Part shown: piece by piece, positions 31,787 to 37,812 of the stretch
Numbering within the stretch: the first letter of the stretch is position 1
Layout of the letters: the number at the start of each line of letters is the position of its first letter
Source: Desulfovibrio sp.
GTDB lineage: Bacteria > Desulfobacterota > Desulfovibrionia > Desulfovibrionales > Desulfovibrionaceae
Assembly: GCF_034006445.1 (NCBI RefSeq)
Contig: NZ_JAVESS010000023.1
Coordinates: 1-37,812 of the forward strand
Reading direction: 5' to 3'
DNA length: 37,812 bases
Made by a program: the position numbers and the translations under genes
Notes under the pieces: model-generated
Seen by the model: the letters and a program-made list of their open reading frames with translations, nothing else
The model's database searches: none
Told to the model about the DNA's origin: nothing

Positions 31787-34414
31787 TCAACATAGGGGCT
31801 GCCTTGTTGCGGACAGCGCGCGCGTGGTATTTTCCCCTTTATCCACAGGTTGATTGCCTGGATAAAGCAGGTTTAACCATGCCGGAAAAAGTCGGGCCAG
31901 GGAAAAGTCTTCTGCTCTTTTTCGCAGACAATCGCGCTCTTCCTCCAATGCCTCGTGGCGCAGGGAACGCTCTATGCCTTCAGCCAGCTTGCCCGCATCG
32001 GGGGGAGTCAAAATTCCGTAGCGGCCGGAATCCAGAACCTCTGAAGGGCCGCTGGGGCAATCCACTGCCACTACAGGCACGCCAAGGGCCAAGGCCTCGA
32101 CCAAGACCAGTGGCAAACCCTCAAAATGGGAGCTTTGAGCCAACGCGCGCGCGCGCGCCATAACCGGATACGGATTTAAGAATCCGGGCAACAAAACATA
32201 ATTACTTGTGCCCAGTTCATGAGCCTTTTCTTTAAGCTTTTCACGTTCGCTGCCCTCCCCCACAATACAACAGCCCACTTCAAAACCTCGCCGCAACAAT
32301 AATGCGTGCGCTTCGAGAAGCAGAGAAAAGTTTTTTTGCCATTCTAGCCGCCCGACCCCAATGATGATTGGGAACCTGCCTATGAAAGATTCAACAGCCC
32401 CTGACAGGGGAGATTGCGACGCAGTGCGAATTTCATCAAGATCGACTGGATTGTATAAGCGTATAAATTTTTCTTTCAGCCGCGGAAACAGCTTTTCGCT
32501 TGAACGTACTATGCCATCGCTCACGCATACTACTGTCTTGCATCTGGATGCAGCCCATCCGAACAAGATGAGGTATACGCTTTTATAAATATTGCCCCGT
32601 TTTTCAAGGTAGCCAGCCAAGTCTTTATGTAACCAGCCGATGGCTCGGCCGGGAGCAAAAAGCCCGGCTACAAAAAGGCTTTGTAGTTCAAGGCTGCCAA
32701 CAACAGCATCACTCATGTATATGATATCTTTACTATGCATCAAGTGGTACAACATTTTGCATGTACCACCGCCTGATGGCATTGAAATCTTAACGCCCTG
32801 TGGTAAGTGGTCATATAGTTCTGGTAGATAGCGCAAACAGGCAATGGTGACTTCGTGTCCATTATTAGCCAGTTGTTTCGCTAATAACAGCGCCATTTTT
32901 TCTCCGCCACCGCCAAAGCTGTGCATAATGATACAACAAGATTTATTTTTAATCTTTTCACTTTTGCTAAAGTTGGTTGCTGCTCCAAGAAAAATGCTCA
33001 AAGGCAAAAGTAGAAGTGCATTGCGAGGGTCGTAGGACCCCAAAAGAGTTGTAAGCGCCATAGTGCCCCATGCCCAAAAGGCAGAGGCTGTAAACCCGAG
33101 GCAGAGATTGCCGGGATCACGGCTCCGTAAAAAAAATAATCGTCGGCCGAGCATAAAGAAAAGCAATGTAACCGCAGCCGTGAATGGGATCCCGTAGCGT
33201 GCCGTGAAGGCCAAGATGGCCGACATCTCACCAGTTCCTACTTTCTTCCAGTAGGCCAGTTCCGGTTCGTCCGAATTTTTTTGGTATTCTTCTCCTGCGT
33301 AGAGATACGGGAGATACCAGCTTCTTCCGGTCCCCAAAAAGGGGTGCTCTGCAATCACGGCCAAACTGCCTCTGAAGACGACAGCACGCGGAGTTCCACT
33401 GGTAGCATATCCATCCGCAATGCGCTTGAATAAGCTGGTATCACCTTGGGGTATGCAGCTTAAAACAATGGTAAAAACGATTGCGCCAACGGCGGCAAAG
33501 AGAAAGCTTTTTTTCAATTGTGCAGCGCAATACATGAAAATCCAGATCAGTATCGCCACCATAGCCAAGATTTGCCCCGTTGTAGATCGGCAAGCCGCCA
33601 TCATAAGGCATGAGCAAACAAAAATAATCCAGGAAGCTGTTTTCAATGCCCGTGATTTTTTTTGACGCCCAAGAGCCAAAAGGCCCACCGAAAGTGGGAC
33701 AAACACCACCCCAACATGCGCTGCAAAGATGGAAGCTTCTTCAAAAATGCCATTAATTCTTGCCAGGGTTAGAGCGTAGGCACCGTTTTTATAAAAATCA
33801 TACACCCCATCTTTCCACTGTGCTTCGAAAACCAAGGCTATGGATTTTATCAGCGGACAAAGCGTATTGAGGATGCTCCGCGTAAGGGGAGATTCAGGCG
33901 GAGCGCTAAGATGATACTGATGCCCCGATGGGGTACGAAGATAAACAAAGGTGGCCTGGATACAAAATACTATAAATATGAATAAAAATAATGAGATAAG
34001 GCCATATAAAACCGCTCGTTGGGATTCTTTGGTCTGGGTTATTACCATTCCCAGGAGTGTAAAGAGTGCTAAAAAAGGTAGTTGGGCGCAAAGCTTAATC
34101 AAATCAGAAAACACTGATTTTGCAATGGCGTCTTGCCCAAAATAGTGCGCACTGTGCCAACTGACAGCGGCCTGGAGCAGCAGGAAAACACTCAGCCAAG
34201 GCAAGACGGGGCGAAAGATATTGTATGCTCCGCGTAAGGACCACCACCCGCAGTAATAGGCCCAGGCCATGAAAGGTACGAGTAGCCACATAAACAGGTG
34301 TTGCAGGTGGTAATTGGGAATGTCGGTTATCCAAACTTGCCAGGCAGCACAAGGAAAAAGCAAAAATGTTGCGACAGAACGTAGCGTCATGAGATGTTTC
34401 TTTTTATGAAGCAT
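31787..34414 (-). CDS. Fused Wzy/O-antigen ligase-like polymerase and GT4 glycosyltransferase
   Basis: A single open frame of 875 residues. Residues 1 to about 480 form a polytopic membrane domain of roughly 12 helices with the O-antigen polymerase/ligase motif PRAVVFRGSLAVIAEHPFLG-TG near residues 340-360. After a short Lys-rich linker (NFSKSEKIKNKSCC, about 475-495), residues about 490-850 form a GT-B, family 4 glycosyltransferase: MHSFGGGGEKMALLLAKQL, VGRLEWQKNFSLLLEA, and the donor-site SSHFEGLPLVLVEALALGVP (E-x7-E). The activities are normally separate genes in surface-polysaccharide clusters. The start is GTG/ATG-ambiguous: ATG at 34414 or at 34390, the latter overlapping the upstream stop as ATGA. 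No frameshift is visible at the junction. Confidence 0.85.
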   Translation of the reverse strand: MLHKKKHLMTLRSVATFLLFPCAAWQVWITDIPNYHLQHLFMWLLVPFMAWAYYCGWWSLRGAYNIFRPVLPWLSVFLLLQAAVSWHSAHYFGQDAIAKSVFSDLIKLCAQLPFLALFTLLGMVITQTKESQRAVLYGLISLFLFIFIVFCIQATFVYLRTPSGHQYHLSAPPESPLTRSILNTLCPLIKSIALVFEAQWKDGVYDFYKNGAYALTLARINGIFEEASIFAAHVGVVFVPLSVGLLALGRQKKSRALKTASWIIFVCSCLMMAACRSTTGQILAMVAILIWIFMYCAAQLKKSFLFAAVGAIVFTIVLSCIPQGDTSLFKRIADGYATSGTPRAVVFRGSLAVIAEHPFLGTGRSWYLPYLYAGEEYQKNSDEPELAYWKKVGTGEMSAILAFTARYGIPFTAAVTLLFFMLGRRLFFLRSRDPGNLCLGFTASAFWAWGTMALTTLLGSYDPRNALLLLPLSIFLGAATNFSKSEKIKNKSCCIIMHSFGGGGEKMALLLAKQLANNGHEVTIACLRYLPELYDHLPQGVKISMPSGGGTCKMLYHLMHSKDIIYMSDAVVGSLELQSLFVAGLFAPGRAIGWLHKDLAGYLEKRGNIYKSVYLILFGWAASRCKTVVCVSDGIVRSSEKLFPRLKEKFIRLYNPVDLDEIRTASQSPLSGAVESFIGRFPIIIGVGRLEWQKNFSLLLEAHALLLRRGFEVGCCIVGEGSEREKLKEKAHELGTSNYVLLPGFLNPYPVMARARALAQSSHFEGLPLVLVEALALGVPVVAVDCPSGPSEVLDSGRYGILTPPDAGKLAEGIERSLRHEALEEERDCLRKRAEDFSLARLFPAWLNLLYPGNQPVDKGENTTRALSATRQPLC

Positions 34415-35286
34415 AATCCGGCCCTGGTATATCCAACTATTGTAGATATTAGATAGTTAAAAGAGTGGGTCTTTCGCAGTAGGGCTGTCAAAAATAACCG
34501 CGCTGGATAATATACCCCGTGCAAGAAGCAAAGTTTGTGGTACACTGTGGCTTTTTGCTTGGACAAGTTTCGAGAGTCCAGAAAATTTTTGAGATCATCA
34601 AGCGCTAGAAAAATTTCTTTTCGCAGTTCCAGATTTGTGCATAGACTGGAATCGTTACGAACATAGGTGTAAAGTGGTTCAGGGACGCATCCAACGATCG
34701 GTTGGAGACTGAAAAGTTTTACAGAAAAAGCCACGTCTTCACCAATGCGGCAATCTGTAAATGATACTCCGTTGTCTGTTAAGAAAGAACGTTTATAAAT
34801 TTTATTGAAAGCTGAATATAACAGTATTTTTTGTTTTAGAAGAGCTTCAGGCGTTTCCTCTTTGGGCGGCAACACGACTTTAGTTTTATTTTTATCTGTT
34901 ACTGTAATGCCACAGACTGCCACATCCGCCTGGAGAGCATCGATGCGCTGTAACAGCTGTTTGAACATCTGTGGGCAAAGCTGGTCATCCACATCTGCAA
35001 AGGCGACATATCTTCCTTTTGAAGCGGCAATGCCTTTGTTGCGCGCGGCTCCGGGGCCAAGATTTTGCGAAAGACGCAGAACTTGTACCAGAGAAGGAAA
35101 GCGGTGATGCCAAGCTGAACACAGTTCGTATGTTTCATCACTTGAAGCATCGTCTACAAAAATGATCTCATCGGGCGGCGCGGTTTGCTCCATGAGCCCT
35201 TTGATACAAGGGGCGATCCACTGGGCCGCGTTGTATACGGGAACAATAACAGAAAATAGAGGGACGGATTCGCGAACACTCATCAT
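34387..35286 (-). CDS. Family 2 (GT-A) glycosyltransferase
   Basis: A 299-residue cytoplasmic, membrane-associated glycosyltransferase that adds a sugar to the growing lipid-linked repeat unit. The N-terminal GT2 fold is clear: SVIVPVYNAAQWIAPCIKGL, IIFVDDASSDETYEL, LGPGAARNKGIAASKGRY, and the metal-binding FADVDD at about residue 98. Residues 170-250 carry the acceptor-side FNKIYKRSFL, CRIGEDVAFSVKLF. The C-terminus is amphipathic. The ATG overlaps the wzx stop by 4 nt, and its own stop overlaps the next gene. Donor and acceptor cannot be told. Confidence 0.9.
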   Translation of the reverse strand: MMSVRESVPLFSVIVPVYNAAQWIAPCIKGLMEQTAPPDEIIFVDDASSDETYELCSAWHHRFPSLVQVLRLSQNLGPGAARNKGIAASKGRYVAFADVDDQLCPQMFKQLLQRIDALQADVAVCGITVTDKNKTKVVLPPKEETPEALLKQKILLYSAFNKIYKRSFLTDNGVSFTDCRIGEDVAFSVKLFSLQPIVGCVPEPLYTYVRNDSSLCTNLELRKEIFLALDDLKNFLDSRNLSKQKATVYHKLCFLHGVYYPARLFLTALLRKTHSFNYLISTIVGYTRAGLCFIKRNIS

Positions 35287-36587
35287 TCTCGTCCACTTGC
35301 TTTATTGCTTGCCCTATCGGAGCACTTTGAAAAAATACATGGGCAAGTGCGAATTACCTGAGTCAAAACAATCAAAAATATACTACCCTCGGCAATGATT
35401 GGCAGAGAAATCGCCCCAGCCAACCCGTAATGATGAGCAAGAAAAAGAGCACTGGGCACGCTGATTAAGGCTGCGACTACTTGAGCCAGCGCTAGCGTTG
35501 TTTCTTTTCCATGTGGCACCAAGATTTGAGGGCCAAGAATCATATTCAAACTCAGTAATGGTACAACCACTGCCAAGGATTGTAACACCCAGACAGATTC
35601 AATGTACGATTTACCAAGAGCGATTTGCATGACCACGGGCGCCAACACATAAAGTCCTGCTCCAGCGCAGGTACTAAGCAACAGACAAGCCCCGAGAGTC
35701 AGTTGTTGTATACGGATTCGAGTGTTGTGGTCTCCGTGCAGTGCACAAATTTCAGGAAATAACGTTTGTGTGAGCGGGTTACTCAAGCTCACCATTGCGC
35801 GGACTATTTTGTCCGCAGCAAGAAAAAATCCCATATCCCGCGCGGGCAGGACGCCTCCTAGCGCGAGCTGCGCCACACTTCCATAAAGTTGTCCTGCAAT
35901 GCCACCCCAAAAAAAGATTCGAGTTTGCCACAAAAGCCTGCATGCAGCTTTGATTGAAGGCTTTTGATAATACTGACGGCAGATGCCGGTGATCAGCCAA
36001 AGATAGACCCCGCCTTTGCACAGGGCAAGAAGCGCCAAGTACCTTTCTCCGTCTTGGGGTTCATGAACCAAAGCAAATGTCAGGAGCAGCAATACGGTAC
36101 TGCTGCCAACGTCCCATAGTGCCAACCTACGAATGCTGCCATCGCCCAACCCCTGAAGAAACCAAAGAGGATTGACTCCGCGCGCAACTCCCGCGCCAAT
36201 GGCCCAGAAGAACGCGCTGGGATACTCTTTAGCGTGGGGGACTATTGGAAAGAGGAGGCAAGAAAGGCTTATGACCGATATGGCAAGCAAAAATTTTGCG
36301 AGAAGCCCGTTGCTCCACACCACTGAAAGCCGATCGGCATCATCTCTGTGAGATGCTATTTCTCGCACGCCTCCCAGTAAAAATCCCCAATCGAGTACAA
36401 AACCCACTATGATTGGAACAACATTCCAATACATAATCATGCCAAAGGCATCTGCTTTCAAAATTCGCGCCAGATAAGGGAGCACGAGCAGTGGTAAAAA
36501 AATCTGCGCGGCCTGTATGCCGCCAAAAGAAAGAATCGTGTTTACAATTCTACGCCGCCCTTTCCAGCGAAATGGCACAATATTCAT
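35283..36587 (-). CDS. Wzx-type oligosaccharide flippase
   Basis: A 434-residue polytopic inner-membrane protein of the MOP superfamily with about 12-14 helices. It begins TILSFGGIQAAQIFLPLLVL-PYLARILKADAFG, the usual Wzx/RfbX opening. Later blocks include ADKIVRAMVSLSNPLTQTLF and ILGPQILVPHGKETT. It flips undecaprenyl-linked repeat units across the membrane for polymerisation. Paired with the Wzy-like domain two genes downstream, it indicates a Wzx/Wzy-dependent O-antigen or capsule pathway. Start ATG at 36587, overlapping the preceding GT4 stop by 4 nt. Confidence 0.9.
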   Translation of the reverse strand: MNIVPFRWKGRRRIVNTILSFGGIQAAQIFLPLLVLPYLARILKADAFGMIMYWNVVPIIVGFVLDWGFLLGGVREIASHRDDADRLSVVWSNGLLAKFLLAISVISLSCLLFPIVPHAKEYPSAFFWAIGAGVARGVNPLWFLQGLGDGSIRRLALWDVGSSTVLLLLTFALVHEPQDGERYLALLALCKGGVYLWLITGICRQYYQKPSIKAACRLLWQTRIFFWGGIAGQLYGSVAQLALGGVLPARDMGFFLAADKIVRAMVSLSNPLTQTLFPEICALHGDHNTRIRIQQLTLGACLLLSTCAGAGLYVLAPVVMQIALGKSYIESVWVLQSLAVVVPLLSLNMILGPQILVPHGKETTLALAQVVAALISVPSALFLAHHYGLAGAISLPIIAEGSIFLIVLTQVIRTCPCIFSKCSDRASNKASGRE

Positions 36588-37690
36588 CGGGCTATAGAGT
36601 TTGCAAGGTTTTGATAAATAGTATCGTAGTTTTGTCTTACACTATCGATGCTGTGATTTTGTTCGACATAGTGGCGTCCAGCCGCGCCCATCTGGTGCCG
36701 AAGTTCAGGGTCGTTAATTAACGCACGTATGTACTGCTCCATTTCGTCGGCATTTTTAGCTACAAATCCATTAATGCCATGCTGCACTACGGCTCGGTTG
36801 GGAGGGATGTCGGATACCACGACAGGCTTGTGTAACGACATTGCCTCAAGCAGCGCATAAGAAAGTCCATCCCATCGTGTTGGATGCACGAAAATATTCA
36901 TGCTTGCCACGCAGCTCAGGGCGATTTTATTGTCAACCCAGCCTGTGCGTCTAACAAAATCGGGGAGTTCGCGTGAATCTGTTTTGGCGCCGACCCAAAT
37001 CCAGCTGGCTTCAGCTTGTAAACTTGTTGCAGCATGAACAAACCAATCGAGTCCGTGCTGATTTGTCAGTCTGCCACAAGTTCCGACTTGGATGTTGTTT
37101 GTTTCAGATTCTGGCGTACGTGCACCATTGATGGCATCAATCATTGCAAGATCAATAGCATTGCGCGCTAAAAAAACCTTCTGCTTGTCGCCAGCCAAGC
37201 GTAGTGCCCAAAAATATTCTTCATCACCACAAGCCGCAATGCCATCTCCTATTTTTGTTAGGCCCCACTCTATGGCTTTAATGCCAGTTCGCGCAACTGG
37301 TCCAATATCTGAACGCAAAAAGGCGTAGGCATGTGGTGTGTACAGGGATGGAACCCCTGCGAGCTTGGCAGCGATTCTGCCAAAGACTCCTGCAATAGAT
37401 GAATGGCAGTGTACAACATGAGGATTAGTCTTTAAAATGATCTTTCTTAATGCAGTAAAAGTGTTAAAAATATGTACAGGATTTGCTGATAGTTTCATGT
37501 TTAAGGGAATAAAGTTGACATGTTCATGAAAGTTGTCGCGAAAATTATTTACTGTTTCGTTGCGGTTGCTATACACAATGGTGTGCTGATAATTTTTTGT
37601 TAAACTCTTTGTCAGGAATGAAAGCGCGGTAAGGCAGCCACCGCCAAAGGATTCAGCTATGTGTAGTATTTTGCATTGCTCGGTGTTCAC
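36584..37690 (-). CDS. Family 4 (GT-B) glycosyltransferase
   Basis: A 368-residue enzyme of the GT4 family. The N-terminal acceptor domain has KILHIAESFGGGCLTALSFL and HVVHCHSSIAGVFGRIAAKL, with TPHAYAFLRSD. The C-terminal donor domain has VGTCGRLTNQHGLDWFVHAA, FVHPTRWDGLSYALLEAMSL (E/D-x7-E type) and ANDPELRHQMG-like helices (INDPELRHQMGAAGRHYVEQ). GTG start at 37690 with GAGG 8 nt upstream. Base composition is visibly more AT-rich than the left part of the window. First gene seen of the minus-strand cluster; upstream genes lie beyond the edge. Confidence 0.9.
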   Translation of the reverse strand: MNTEQCKILHIAESFGGGCLTALSFLTKSLTKNYQHTIVYSNRNETVNNFRDNFHEHVNFIPLNMKLSANPVHIFNTFTALRKIILKTNPHVVHCHSSIAGVFGRIAAKLAGVPSLYTPHAYAFLRSDIGPVARTGIKAIEWGLTKIGDGIAACGDEEYFWALRLAGDKQKVFLARNAIDLAMIDAINGARTPESETNNIQVGTCGRLTNQHGLDWFVHAATSLQAEASWIWVGAKTDSRELPDFVRRTGWVDNKIALSCVASMNIFVHPTRWDGLSYALLEAMSLHKPVVVSDIPPNRAVVQHGINGFVAKNADEMEQYIRALINDPELRHQMGAAGRHYVEQNHSIDSVRQNYDTIYQNLANSIAR

Positions 37691-37812
37691 GTTTTATGCC
37701 TCGTGTCAACGTTGGCCTGAAGCCAGCGTACGTCCATTTGCTGGAGAGCCAATTGTTATAGCAACAGCACGAATGTTTTACTGAAAATAAATTTTATAGT
37801 ACTGTTATGTAT

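Overview
The window looks like a chromosomal segment of a Desulfovibrio-type sulfate reducer (Desulfovibrionaceae). That placement is an inference from GC-rich coding sequence, the pyrH-frr-uppS-cdsA-dxr-rseP cluster, flagellar genes, a DUF4911 protein, a DUF3880/CgeB-like glycosyltransferase and a short azlCD pair. No species marker such as a 16S gene is present. Nearly all genes are on the minus strand. The plus-strand exceptions are trmFO (cut by the left edge), sodC, the CgeB-like gene and one tRNA-Ala(CGC).

Layout, left to right. (1) 1-4100: the trmFO 3' part, an EamA/DMT exporter and an RlpA-like cell-wall protein. (2) 4564-11706, read right to left: pyrH, frr, uppS, cdsA, dxr, rseP and tsaB. 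This is a long, partly overlapping operon for UMP kinase, ribosome recycling, isoprenoid and phospholipid precursors, envelope proteolysis and tRNA t6A modification. (3) 11848-13393: azlC-azlD-DUF4911, translationally coupled. (4) 14061-18352: an HPP membrane protein, a NapH/NosR-like membrane ferredoxin, a flavodoxin plus FMN split-barrel pair, and a Crp/Fnr regulator. (5) 18871-22778: fliD-fliS, with unusually large products. (6) 23268-26305: mlaF, then mlaD-mlaC-mlaA with its own promoter. The permease gene mlaE is not in the window. (7) 26782-28184: rlmE-yebC, divergent from periplasmic Cu/Zn sodC. (8) 29482-37690: a CgeB-like glycosyltransferase, the tRNA-Ala, and then a visibly more AT-rich polysaccharide cluster: GT4, Wzx flippase, GT2, and a fused Wzy-like polymerase plus GT4. 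It runs off the right edge and looks like an island beside the tRNA gene.

The most unusual content lies in the spacers. At least four families of palindromic repeats recur: A (about 65 bp, four copies), B (about 140 bp, four full copies and one half copy), C (about 150 bp, two copies) and D (mosaic elements bounded by TTAGAGCA/TGCTCTAA). Five genes (tsaB, cdsA, frr, yebC, sodC) have a TAG stop codon that coincides with the edge of a B, C or D element. All four A copies keep the same orientation relative to the gene upstream of them, and their C-rich tail suggests a role in transcription termination. At tsaB, a B element sits exactly between the stop codon and an A element; removing it would restore the roughly 30-nt gene-to-A spacing seen at two other loci. 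Short 12-bp tandem repeats also occur in three spacers.
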